Assembly: GCA_017403955.1 (NCBI GenBank)
Contig: JAFRDH010000003.1
Location: forward strand, 1-51,053
Reading direction: 5' to 3'
DNA length: 51,053 bases
Origin: Mogibacterium sp.
GTDB lineage: Bacteria > Bacillota > Clostridia > Peptostreptococcales > Anaerovoracaceae
The translations under genes and the position numbers were made by a program. Below, in pieces: positions 9,056-17,374 of the stretch. The notes under the pieces were generated by a model. That model had not been told where the DNA came from, made no database searches, and worked only from the letters and a program-made list of their open reading frames with translations. Every line of letters starts with the position of its first letter. The stretch's first letter is position 1.

Positions 9056-9741
9056 GCTTTGTTGTCATTTTCTGCAGGTTCATTTGATGATTCCGGTGCA
9101 GGTTCTTTTTTCTTTTTGGCGGGTGCATGATTATGGCGGTTCATAGCGGTATCTATGCCAATCGCCACAATATCGTAAGCGGCTTTTGCAGCTTCAGCCG
9201 CCGCTTTGTCGAGGATTTCCTGCTCGGATTTTGGCACTTTGCCTATGACGCGGTCAACAAGATCTTCGCCCGTTTCAGCTGCGCCGACTCCGATACGGAT
9301 GCGCGCGAAATCCTTCACGCCGAGCTGCTGCACAACGGACTTCATTCCGTTGTGGGTGCCGGGCCCGCCGGATTTTCTGATTCTGATCGACGCGACGGGC
9401 AGATCGATGTCATCGTAGATCACGATGACATTGCAGCTCGGCACATCATAATACATTGCCGCTTCTCTTACAGCGATCCCGCTGTTGTTCATATATGTCT
9501 GAGGCTTGACAAGGATCACCTTCTTTCCGGCGATCTTGCCCTGCCCGATCAAAGCATGGAATTTGGCGCGGCGCACATCTATCCCCGTATCCGAAGCAAG
9601 CACATCAAGCGCTCTGAAGCCCATGTTGTGCCTTGTATTCTCGTAATCTTTGCCCGGATTGCCAAGTCCGACAATGACGAAAGTGTCATCCGCGAACTTC
9701 TCTTGTTTGTCTTTCTTCTGTGTCTTGCCGAAAAATACCAT
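9052..9741 (-). CDS. pth: Peptidyl-tRNA hydrolase
   Basis: A 229-residue enzyme that releases peptides from peptidyl-tRNA. Catalytic and tRNA-contact residues are in place: GLGNPG (Asn28), TRHNMGF (catalytic His38), PQTYMNNSG (Asn86), YDDIDLP (Asp111) and GGPGTHNGMKS (Asn131). The catalytic domain ends near residue 200. A C-terminal tail of about 27 residues is rich in Lys, Pro, Glu and Asn and looks disordered, which is longer than usual. About 16 N-terminal charged residues also precede the fold. It lies in the conserved order prs-pth-mfd. Confidence 0.97.
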   Translation of the reverse strand: MVFFGKTQKKDKQEKFADDTFVIVGLGNPGKDYENTRHNMGFRALDVLASDTGIDVRRAKFHALIGQGKIAGKKVILVKPQTYMNNSGIAVREAAMYYDVPSCNVIVIYDDIDLPVASIRIRKSGGPGTHNGMKSVVQQLGVKDFARIRIGVGAAETGEDLVDRVIGKVPKSEQEILDKAAAEAAKAAYDIVAIGIDTAMNRHNHAPAKKKKEPAPESSNEPAENDNKA

Positions 9742-9767
9742 GTTTTGTTGCTTTCTTAATTATTTGA

Positions 9768-9794
9768 GGGGGATGGTGCGGACACTCATCCCCC
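9768..9794 (-). other. Intercistronic GC-rich hairpin between prs and pth
   Basis: GGGGGATG (9768-9775) and CATCCCCC (9787-9794) form a perfect 8-bp stem with an 11-nt loop in the 66-bp prs-pth gap. No T-tract follows on the minus strand, so it is probably an RNA processing or stability element and not a terminator. Confidence 0.5.
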
Positions 9795-9807
9795 GTCTGG
9801 TTCATCT

Positions 9808-10770
9808 TTAATCGTTGCCTGTGTGGAACATTGTCGAAATCGGCTTGTTCTGGTAAATGCGTGAGATAGTCTCAGCAAATATGTGTCCTACCGAAAGGAT
9901 CGTGAACTTCTTGAGTCTCTTCTCTTCCGGAATAGGAATGGTGTTGAGAAGAACCATTTCCTTGATAGGGCTTCTCTCGATCCTCTCAAGAGCAGGTCCT
10001 GAGAGTACAGCGTGTGTAGCGCATGCATATACGCTCTTTGCGCCAAGATCCATAAGTGCCTGTGCAGCATTGCAGATCGTTCCTGCAGTGTCGATCAGGT
10101 CATCAAGGATGATACAGTTCTTGCCTTTGACATCACCGACGACGTTCATGATCTCGCTCTTATTGGCTTCAGGTCTTCTCTTATCTATGATAGCGATCGG
10201 AACATTGAGAGGCTTTGCCATGTTGCGGGCTCTCTTTACCGAGCCGTGGTCAGGAGAAACAATGACAAGGTCCTCAAGATCTTTGAGTCTGAAGTAGTCA
10301 GTCAGCATCGGCTGTCCGAGCATGTGATCTACAGGTATGTCAAAATAGCCCTGTTCCTGTGATGCGTGAAGGTCCATTGTGATGACTCTGTCGATGCCTG
10401 CAGCAGTGATCATGTTGGCTACCAGCTTGGCTGTGATCGGATCTCTTGCCTTGGCTTTACGGTCCTGTCTTGCATAACCATAATATGGAATGACTGCAGT
10501 TACGCTGTTGCAGGAAGCTCTCTTGAGAGCGTCTGTCATGATGAGAAGTTCCATCAGATGGTCATTTACCGGATCGTTTGTTGACTGAACAATGAAGCAA
10601 TCCTTACCTCTTACTGATTCCCAAATACTAACGCTAATCTCCCCATCGCTGAATTTGGTTACAGTTGCTTTTCCCAGCTCAATACCCATGTGCTCAGCTA
10701 TTTCCTGTGCAAGTTCAGGGTGTGAATTGCAGGTAAACAACTTGAGATTGCTGAAATTTTCGTGCGGCAT
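9808..10770 (-). CDS. prs: Ribose-phosphate pyrophosphokinase
   Basis: A 320-residue PRPP synthetase (ribose 5-phosphate + ATP to PRPP + AMP), feeding purine, pyrimidine, histidine and tryptophan synthesis. Visible motifs are YGYARQDRKAKARDP, the DLHASQEQGYFD metal/ATP loop and the PRPP loop IILDDLIDTAGTI. I chose the ATG at 10770 because AGGAGG lies 8 nt upstream and the length matches the family. A second in-frame ATG at 10863, also with AAGGAGG at good spacing, would add 31 residues (see findings). It follows murC on the same strand and precedes pth, as in other Bacillota. Confidence 0.97.
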   Translation of the reverse strand: MPHENFSNLKLFTCNSHPELAQEIAEHMGIELGKATVTKFSDGEISVSIWESVRGKDCFIVQSTNDPVNDHLMELLIMTDALKRASCNSVTAVIPYYGYARQDRKAKARDPITAKLVANMITAAGIDRVITMDLHASQEQGYFDIPVDHMLGQPMLTDYFRLKDLEDLVIVSPDHGSVKRARNMAKPLNVPIAIIDKRRPEANKSEIMNVVGDVKGKNCIILDDLIDTAGTICNAAQALMDLGAKSVYACATHAVLSGPALERIERSPIKEMVLLNTIPIPEEKRLKKFTILSVGHIFAETISRIYQNKPISTMFHTGND

Positions 10771-10956
10771 GTCGCTATCCTCCTGATGATAATTCTGATG
10801 ATGTGTCGTGTTCAGAATAGTTTTTGTGATGGACTTAGAGTCCCTTCTCATTTTTTCGCTCATTTTTACTGAGCCTCCTTGCAGGTCATAGTAGAATATT
10901 AACGTTTTATGGCGAATCAGACCGGAAACAATCAAAGCAGCCGGCCCGGTCCTGAC

Positions 10957-12330
10957 TTACTTTTTGAGTAGCATTTCCCCTATTTTATAGACATCGCCGG
11001 CACCCATTGTCATAACGATGTCGTCCTGCTGTGCCACTTTACGCAGATATCTTGCGATATCCTCGAAATCCTTAACGTAAAAAATATTGCGTTCCGGATA
11101 TTTTATCTTCATTGCATTTGCAAGTTTGTACGAGCTGATCCCGTAAACGTCCTTTTCTCTGGCTGCATAAATATCTGTCAGGACTACTACGTCCGCATCG
11201 CCGAACGCATCGACGAATTCATCGAACAAAGCTTTGGTCCTTGTATAAGTATGCGGCTGGAAAACGAGCCAGAGCTTGTTGTGTTTGACGTTTTTGGCGG
11301 CTGCCAGTGTCGCCTTGATCTCTGTCGGATGGTGAGCGTAATCGTCGATGATCAGTGCTCCGCTCTCCGTAGTTCCGAGGAAGTCAAATCTTCTGTTGGT
11401 CCCGTGGTATTCTCTGAGTGTATCCGCGATCGTCTTGATGTCTACCTTGAGATATGAAGACGTAACGAATGCAGCCATAGCATTCAGCACATTATGTTCG
11501 CCGGGAACCGCCAGCTCAAGTCTTGTAATAGCTCTGCCCTTGTGGCAGATATCGAATGACGGATATCCGTGCTCATTGAACTTGATATTCTCTGCATAGA
11601 AATCGTTGCTCTCGCTGTATCCGTAAGTGATCTTGTTGGTATGTTCTCTGAGGATGTCCTTGACGAACGGGTTGTCACCGTAAGCAATAATGATGCCGTC
11701 AGGAGTGATCTGCTCAACGAAAGTGCTGAACGACTTGACGATGTGCTCCATGTCCTTGAAGTAGTCAAGGTGGTCGGAATCAATGTTGAGGATGACTCCG
11801 ATGCTCGGCTTGAGCTGCAGGAAGCTGTCCATATACTCGCAAGCCTCAGTGACAAAATAGTTATTCTCGCCGATCTCTACGTTTCCGTTGATCTGCGGAA
11901 GGTTGCCGCCTACAAGAATAGTCGGCTTATAATTAGCGTTCCTGAGGATCAGCGATGTCATCGAAGTCACGGTAGTCTTGCCGTGTGTTCCGCAGATAGC
12001 GACTGAATGATTATATCTGTCCATGATCATTCCGAGGACCTGTGCTCTTGAGAACAGCGGGATACCGAGTTCGCGGGCTCTCATGACCTCCGGATTGTCT
12101 TTCGAAACTGCATTCGAATAAACTATCGCGTCAACGCCTTCGACATTTTCTGGCTCGTGTGACGGATAGACTTTGATGCCGATACTTTCAAGATGTCTTG
12201 TGACCTTGGACGGGTTGATGTCTGTACCGGTAACGATATGACCATTATCTGCAAGTATCTCAGCTACAGCAGAAAGGCCGATGCCGCCGATACCCAGACA
12301 ATGGATCTTTTTATATTGTTCAAATCCCAT
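10957..12330 (-). CDS. murC: UDP-N-acetylmuramate--L-alanine ligase
   Basis: A 457-residue Mur ligase that adds the first amino acid, L-alanine, to UDP-MurNAc in cytoplasmic peptidoglycan synthesis. The Rossmann-like N-terminus starts HCLGIGGIGLSAVAEILA, the ATP loop is GTHGKTTVTS (114-123), EACEYMDSFL binds metal and nucleotide, and DDYAHHPTEIKATL is the C-terminal signature typical of MurC. GAGG lies about 10 nt before the ATG. It sits between purR and prs, where B. subtilis has yabJ, spoVG and glmU, so gene content has been reshuffled within a conserved neighbourhood. Confidence 0.97.
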   Translation of the reverse strand: MGFEQYKKIHCLGIGGIGLSAVAEILADNGHIVTGTDINPSKVTRHLESIGIKVYPSHEPENVEGVDAIVYSNAVSKDNPEVMRARELGIPLFSRAQVLGMIMDRYNHSVAICGTHGKTTVTSMTSLILRNANYKPTILVGGNLPQINGNVEIGENNYFVTEACEYMDSFLQLKPSIGVILNIDSDHLDYFKDMEHIVKSFSTFVEQITPDGIIIAYGDNPFVKDILREHTNKITYGYSESNDFYAENIKFNEHGYPSFDICHKGRAITRLELAVPGEHNVLNAMAAFVTSSYLKVDIKTIADTLREYHGTNRRFDFLGTTESGALIIDDYAHHPTEIKATLAAAKNVKHNKLWLVFQPHTYTRTKALFDEFVDAFGDADVVVLTDIYAAREKDVYGISSYKLANAMKIKYPERNIFYVKDFEDIARYLRKVAQQDDIVMTMGAGDVYKIGEMLLKK

Positions 12331-12395
12331 AATACTATTACCTCATTTATCTGCAAACGTCGCTGCGCGCTATTGGCGCCTCGACTGGTCAAAAA

Positions 12396-12420
12396 CAACT
12401 AATACGTGCGTCGGACGCAC
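12396..12420 (-). terminator. Probable terminator after purR
   Basis: GTGCGTC and GACGCAC (12406-12420) form a 7-bp stem with a one-base centre, followed on the minus strand by a T-rich stretch (TTAGTTGTTTTT). The stem is perfect but the loop is very tight and the T-tract is displaced, so efficiency is uncertain. It lies 70 bp past the purR stop codon and before murC. Confidence 0.5.
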
Positions 12421-12489
12421 TTATAGTTATTATATTGTATTGATGGATGTTATTCAACCCAATCGGCAGCCTTTCAATTCTTTCCCGCA

Positions 12490-13296
12490 CTACAGATCAT
12501 TATTGGCAGATAATTTGATGATTTTGTTCTCTTCGTCTATCTCTTCAATGATGATGATCGAGCAGTAATTGCTGACTTTCTTTTTCTCAGGGAATCTGGA
12601 TTCGAGAGCGACACCGATGCCGACTGTCTCAACATCGAACTCACCGAGAATATCTTTGATGCCCTTGAGGCTTCCGCCGCCTCTCATGAAATCATCTATG
12701 ATAATAGCCTTACTCCCCGGAGCAACTGCCCTTTTGGCGATCGACATCTTCTGGATGCGTTCATTAGTACCGGAGAAATAGTTGATGCTTACAGTAGAAC
12801 CTTCTGAATACTTGGCTTCACGTCTTATAACGACCAGCGGAAGCCCAAGCATGTAAGCGGTCTGTGCTGCGATCGGAATACCCTTTGTTTCCACAGTTAC
12901 TACATAGTCAGCATCAAGGCTGCTGAATTTCTGCGTGAAAAATCTTGCCATGTTCGAAGCGAAATGCCCGTCGAACATGATATCTGATGTATACAGATAT
13001 TTACCGCCGAGCATTCTGGATGGATCGGAAAGTGCTTCCATCAGCTCATTCTGAAGCTCCTTGATCCTTTCGCGCGAAATTCCCGGAATATATCTGATGC
13101 CGCCTCCGACTCCCTGAATACTCTCGATACAGCCTGATCCGTTATCATGAAGAAGCTCGTTGATCAGCTTGATGTCCTCAGACAAACTGGACTTGGCTAT
13201 GTCATATTTACTGCAGAAATGCTTAGACTCAAAGAGTTTGGACGGATTGCTCATCAGTTCATCCATCAACATTCCTACTCTTTTGTTTTTCTTCAA
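12490..13296 (-). CDS. purR: Purine operon regulator PurR
   Basis: A 268-residue PurR-type regulator: an N-terminal winged helix (KNKRVGMLMDELMSNPSKLF to about residue 75) and a type I phosphoribosyltransferase-like effector domain with the PRPP loop IIIDDFMRGGGSLKG. In B. subtilis PurR represses purine genes and PRPP relieves repression. I chose TTG at 13296 as start: AAGGAGG lies 8 nt upstream, and the family begins just before the winged helix. An upstream in-frame ATG would add 23 residues including a Cys-rich stretch not seen in the family. No PurBox (CCGAACA) pair was spotted nearby. Confidence 0.92.
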   Translation of the reverse strand: MKKNKRVGMLMDELMSNPSKLFESKHFCSKYDIAKSSLSEDIKLINELLHDNGSGCIESIQGVGGGIRYIPGISRERIKELQNELMEALSDPSRMLGGKYLYTSDIMFDGHFASNMARFFTQKFSSLDADYVVTVETKGIPIAAQTAYMLGLPLVVIRREAKYSEGSTVSINYFSGTNERIQKMSIAKRAVAPGSKAIIIDDFMRGGGSLKGIKDILGEFDVETVGIGVALESRFPEKKKVSNYCSIIIIEEIDEENKIIKLSANNDL

Positions 13297-13640
13297 AGAA
13301 ATCGCCTCCTTCTCAAGTCCCCTGCAATCTGAACAATCAGACTGCATACATAGATATTTTATCATAAAAACATTGTAATTCTTGCATTTATTGGCGTAAG
13401 AATCGCCAAAACAGTCAAAAACTACAGATTATTGCCATATAATAAATTTCTATAGAAATGCTTATTGCTATGAAGTAAAATTGAATCAGGAAGTCCGGCA
13501 TGCTTGCAGAATCAAACCGCAACAAACCTGCTTCCATATATTATTTTTACCACATCGCTGTGACATTACTGTTACACAAACAGCCGGAAACAGCCTGTTT
13601 TCAAGTGTCACAGGAGAAAAATGGAGTATTTGACCGTATT
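13297..13640. other. Divergent intergenic region purR / PLP enzyme
   Basis: About 340 bp between divergently transcribed genes. It holds a small hairpin (TTGGCG / CGCCAA, 13391-13409) and a plus-strand TATAAT at 13438-13443 without a good -35. For purR a TAAAAT box at 13356-13361 is a possible -10. A plus-strand frame runs from 13500 into the PLP enzyme, but its first 47 codons do not resemble the family. Confidence 0.35.
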
Positions 13641-14798
13641 ATGGAAAAGATTTACCTGGATAATGGAGCGACTTCATACCCGAAGCCGCCGGAAGTGCCT
13701 TCTGCTGTATTCAAATATATGACAGAATGCGGGACCAACATCAATCGCGGCGGATATCAGTCTGCTTATGATCTTGAGGGAACCGTTTTTGAGACACGTG
13801 AACTCCTCACTGAAATGTTCGACGGTCCTGACTGCAAGAATGTAGTTTTCACAAAGAACGTCACCGAATCTATCAACGTAGTGCTCAAGGGATTTCTCAA
13901 ACAGGGCGACCATATTCTTTGCTCGTCAATGGAGCATAACGCCGTCATGAGGCCTCTCGTCCAGCTGTCAAGGTTCGGAGTCGAGTTTTCGCGTATCCCT
14001 GCCAATGAACTTGGCGAGCTTGATGTCAAAGCTATCGGCGGCATGATCAAGTCAAATACCAAAGCGATCATCATGACTCATGCAAGTAATATTTGCGGTA
14101 CAGTCAATCCTCTAAAGGAAGTCGGCGAGATCTGCCAGAAGCACAACCTCAAGTTCATCGTTGATACCGCGCAGACTGCAGGTGTCCTCCCTATCAGCAT
14201 GAAGGAAATGCATATTGACGTGCTCTGCTTCACCGGCCATAAATCACTGCTCGGCCCTCAGGGAATCGGGGGGTTTATCCTGGCAGAAGATATGATCGAC
14301 TCTGTTATGCCTATCCTTACAGGAGGCACCGGTTCAGTGAGTCACACAGAAGAAACTCCTGGTTTCATGCCTGACAAATTCGAGCCGGGCACCATGAACC
14401 TTCCTGGTATCGTCGGACTGAATGCAGGGCTCAAGTGGATCAATGAACGCGGTCTTGACAAGATCGCTGAGCACGAACTCAGCCTGACAAAAAGATTCAT
14501 CGATGGCCTGAAGCCGCTTGAAGATGCCGGCCTTGTAAAGGTATTCGGTCTCAGAGGTACGGAAGGAAGAACAGGCGTCGTATCTATCCAGACACTCAAG
14601 ATAGATTGCGCTGATGTTGCATTCCACCTCGACTATGAGTACGGCATCATGACCCGAGTCGGCCTTCACTGCGCACCTAACGCGCACAAGACTCTCGGCA
14701 CCTTCCCGACCGGAACGATCAGGTTCTCATTCGGGAACTTCAACACCGAAAAGGAGGTAGACGCTGCCATCCAGGCACTTACTGAGATCTGCAGCTGA
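13641..14798 (+). CDS. Class V aminotransferase, SufS/cysteine desulfurase-like
   Basis: A 385-residue PLP enzyme. The start YLDNGATSYPKP is the family opening. PLP contacts are visible: MEHNAV, DTAQ (Asp175, Gln178) and the Schiff-base lysine GHKSLLGPQG (Lys201). Near the C-terminus RVGLHCAPNAHKT carries the cysteine expected in SufS-type desulfurases, which mobilise cysteine sulfur as persulfide. No Fe-S assembly genes flank it, so its role could be a related lyase instead. I chose ATG at 13641; a weak GGAG lies 14 nt upstream. It is a single plus-strand gene between minus-strand blocks and ends in a strong terminator. Confidence 0.82.
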   Translation: MEKIYLDNGATSYPKPPEVPSAVFKYMTECGTNINRGGYQSAYDLEGTVFETRELLTEMFDGPDCKNVVFTKNVTESINVVLKGFLKQGDHILCSSMEHNAVMRPLVQLSRFGVEFSRIPANELGELDVKAIGGMIKSNTKAIIMTHASNICGTVNPLKEVGEICQKHNLKFIVDTAQTAGVLPISMKEMHIDVLCFTGHKSLLGPQGIGGFILAEDMIDSVMPILTGGTGSVSHTEETPGFMPDKFEPGTMNLPGIVGLNAGLKWINERGLDKIAEHELSLTKRFIDGLKPLEDAGLVKVFGLRGTEGRTGVVSIQTLKIDCADVAFHLDYEYGIMTRVGLHCAPNAHKTLGTFPTGTIRFSFGNFNTEKEVDAAIQALTEICS

Positions 14799-14818
14799 CA
14801 CATTTTAAAACATCAGTG

Positions 14819-14847
14819 CTCCGGTGAGAAATCACCGGAGTTTTTCT
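14819..14847 (+). terminator. Strong Rho-independent terminator
   Basis: CTCCGGTGA (14819-14827), loop GAAA, TCACCGGAG (14832-14840), then TTTTTC. A perfect 9-bp stem with a GNRA-type tetraloop, 20 bp after the PLP enzyme stop codon. Confidence 0.96.
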
Positions 14848-15146
14848 TTCTGCAAAAAATCTATAGTCTTCGCTCATCATGCGTTACTTTGAAGACGATG
14901 CCGGATAGTTGCCACTGTAATAATTGCCTGATCAATCGCTGTTTGTCATGAAAATCTCTATTTTGATGCCATTTTTGACCTCTGAAACAAGATTCTACTA
15001 TAATAATTCCTTTCGGAACGGTTATTTGTCATGAAAAAAAGCCAATTTTCATGACAGGAGCCTCGAAGGAGCCCATCTTTTACAGTAACATCTACTACGA
15101 CCGGTCTCCATGACAAACCCGGCCCCTTTATATAAATGAATCAATT
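14848..15146. repeat. Intergenic cluster of TTTGTCATGAAAA-like motifs
   Basis: No gene is visible here. The motif TTGTCATGAAAA occurs at 14943-14954 and 15026-15037 on the plus strand, and in reverse at 15046-15056 and, degenerate, at 15108-15118. The central two form a perfect inverted repeat with 11-bp arms (15027-15056). This could be an operator cluster or a small palindromic repeat element. Confidence 0.45.
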
Positions 15147-15195
15147 GAAAAAGCTCCTCCGACGCCGCCTGACAGACGTGTCTGAAGGAGCTTTC
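15147..15195 (-). terminator. Terminator of the GtrA/kinase operon
   Basis: On the minus strand, AAAGCTCCT and AGGAGCTTTTT form a long stem enclosing a second hairpin (CAGACACGTCTG); the 3' arm ends in a T-run. It lies about 20 bp past the GtrA-like stop codon. Confidence 0.82.
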
Positions 15196-15213
15196 ATGTA
15201 TGAAGTCAGAGTC

Positions 15214-15678
15214 CTACTCTGCCGGCTCGCTTGACCCTTCGCGTTTAGCCTGTTCCTTCGCCTTTTTCTTTGCAGCAACATCATTGTTGTCCATCTCATT
15301 TCTGTAAACAATGAATGTGTCGTAAAGGTATTCGAGCGAAAGATTGAGTGCCATGTTGATGCCCGTGACCAGATACTCATTCCAGTGAAGTGTCTCGGCA
15401 AGGTAGTTCCCGAGGATAGTCGTTGCAGGAGTGAATACGACATAGAATGCGAATACCATCGCCATTGCGCGAGGTACGTTCTTGGTCGACTGGAAGGTGT
15501 ATCTCCTGTTGATGGTAAAGCACCACAGGACTGATGCGACAAGAGCCGTCAGATAGCAAGGCCAGTATTTAAGATGTGTAAGTTCGTTCATCAGAGTGAA
15601 GACGCCGATCTCCACTATTCCCGCAGAAGCAGAAACAATAACGAATTTGATGGTTCTGATTATTTCTTTCTTATCCAT
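15214..15678 (-). CDS. GtrA-like membrane protein
   Basis: A 154-residue protein with four hydrophobic segments (about 9-30, 38-56, 72-92, 100-120) in the GtrA/DPMS pattern: RTIKFVIVSASAGIVEIGVF near the start, WCFTINRRYTF in the loop after segment two. GtrA-like proteins are linked to transport or flipping of lipid-linked sugars in cell-surface glycosylation. The last ~30 residues are charged (KKKAKEQAKREG). It follows the sugar kinase by 48 bp and is closed by a terminator, so it is probably the last gene of that operon, though a functional link is only inferred from position. Confidence 0.8.
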   Translation of the reverse strand: MDKKEIIRTIKFVIVSASAGIVEIGVFTLMNELTHLKYWPCYLTALVASVLWCFTINRRYTFQSTKNVPRAMAMVFAFYVVFTPATTILGNYLAETLHWNEYLVTGINMALNLSLEYLYDTFIVYRNEMDNNDVAAKKKAKEQAKREGSSEPAE

Positions 15679-15726
15679 ATTCTTTTCGCTTATTTCTTAT
15701 TTGATTCTCTGCCGGACCGTTTTGTT

Positions 15727-17334
15727 CTAACAGTCGTTGAGTAGTTTGTACATTCTCTTATTGGAAAGGTAGAGTTGTTTGAATACTTTATAGTACTTGT
15801 TGTATGCGCGGTGTTTTGCCTTGTCCGGCCGATAAGTCTGTACGACCGGGATGAAAGATCGCACGCAGTCGAGGTCCGGGATGAGTCCGAGACCGACAGC
15901 TGTCACTGCACAGGCACCGACCGATCCGACATTCTGCGGAGAATCAACAGTTTCTATAGTCTTACCTGTAATATCCGCCAGCATCTGGCAAGCCACAGGA
16001 GAAAGCGCCCCGCCTCCGACAAAACGTACTTTTTCGGCGATTCTGACTCGCCTTTTTTCGCACTCGAGCATCCATCTGATATGGTAGAAAACGCCTTCGA
16101 GAACTGCATGTATCATTTCGGTTTTTCCGGTATCCAGACCGATCCCGAAGAACATACCGCGCGCATTCGGATCTTCGAACGGGCAGCGGTTGCCGTGGAG
16201 CCACGGGGTGAAGATCACTCCTCCTGAACCCGGCTCGACATCTTTGATGCACTCCATCATATATGAGTACAGGCTGGTGCTCCGTTCTTCATACCCTGCC
16301 GGGATGCCTTCCTTGCTGACGTAAACGCCGATCTCGTCCTTAGCCATATGATCGCGTACCCACTCGAGACACTTTCCGGCGGTCTCCATTTCGGCAAAAT
16401 AGTTATATCGCCCTTCCTGCGCGCCGACGATCGCAGCGATCATGGCGGTCACATCCACCATCTGTTTGTCAGTGACGGTAATGACCCAGCCGGAAGTCCC
16501 GCTGTAGATATGAGTATCTCCGACTCTTACAGCGCCGGCACCGACACCGATCAGAGAAGAATCCCCTCCACCGCCAAAAACCGGTATTCCTTCTACCAGT
16601 CCAAGATCGGAAGCAGCTTTTGCAGTCAACTTTCCTGCCATGTCTGTCGAGCGGATGATCTCCGGGAGATGATCCATATTGATGCCGAACATCTCACACA
16701 TCTCCTCGCTCCAGCCTCTGCTCTCCGGACGGACATCATATATGAGGGTCGCGAAAGCGGAGTCTTCCGTCATCTTGAATTCGCCGGTGCAGCGGCAGAT
16801 CAGGTAATCCTTGACATCGAGCCACTTGTAAGCGCGGGCATAATTCTCAGGTTCATTGACTTCTATCCATTTGTACTTCCAGACCGGATCCTTGACACTG
16901 CTTGATACAGCACCGGTTATGCGCAGGCTCGGGATGAGTTTGAGCACATTCGCACCGGCGATCTGGACACCATAGGCTATACCTTTCTTGATTTCTTCTT
17001 TTGCGCGCTGATCCATATAGCTCATCGGCCTGTGGACCGGTACGCCATTTTTGTCTACAAGAGCGAGGCCCTGCATCTGTGAGCAGAACGAGATGCCCGC
17101 TATATCTTCCGGCCTGACACGTTCACTCAAAGCAGAATCCGCAAAGATCTCCCTGGTGCATTCTGCCATCCCGTTCCACCAGTCATCTCCATCCTGCTCG
17201 GCACCGCCATTATCCAGTATGTACAACGGGTAGCTGCGGGAAGAAGCGCTGATAAGTTGTATGACCTTGCCTACCTCGAACAGGCAGGTCTTGACTCCGG
17301 TAGTACCGATATCATATGCAAGAATATATGCCAT
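15727..17334 (-). CDS. FGGY-family carbohydrate kinase, xylulokinase-like
   Basis: A 535-residue sugar kinase with the two FGGY halves. The N-terminal phosphate loop is YDIGTTGVKTCLFE; GGGGDSSLIGVGAGAVRVG and GTSGWVITVT mark the ATP-binding centre; VRFVGGGALSPVACQMLADI is the C-terminal FGGY signature. The family phosphorylates ketoses, polyols or related hydroxy compounds; the substrate is not readable. GAGG precedes the ATG by about 12 nt. It is the third gene of an operon with a class III aminotransferase and a class II aldolase, which suggests its phosphorylated product is cleaved by that aldolase. Confidence 0.9.
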   Translation of the reverse strand: MAYILAYDIGTTGVKTCLFEVGKVIQLISASSRSYPLYILDNGGAEQDGDDWWNGMAECTREIFADSALSERVRPEDIAGISFCSQMQGLALVDKNGVPVHRPMSYMDQRAKEEIKKGIAYGVQIAGANVLKLIPSLRITGAVSSSVKDPVWKYKWIEVNEPENYARAYKWLDVKDYLICRCTGEFKMTEDSAFATLIYDVRPESRGWSEEMCEMFGINMDHLPEIIRSTDMAGKLTAKAASDLGLVEGIPVFGGGGDSSLIGVGAGAVRVGDTHIYSGTSGWVITVTDKQMVDVTAMIAAIVGAQEGRYNYFAEMETAGKCLEWVRDHMAKDEIGVYVSKEGIPAGYEERSTSLYSYMMECIKDVEPGSGGVIFTPWLHGNRCPFEDPNARGMFFGIGLDTGKTEMIHAVLEGVFYHIRWMLECEKRRVRIAEKVRFVGGGALSPVACQMLADITGKTIETVDSPQNVGSVGACAVTAVGLGLIPDLDCVRSFIPVVQTYRPDKAKHRAYNKYYKVFKQLYLSNKRMYKLLNDC

Positions 17335-17374
17335 TTTCTATCACTTCCTCGTCCCAAAAGTATGATAACTGTCA

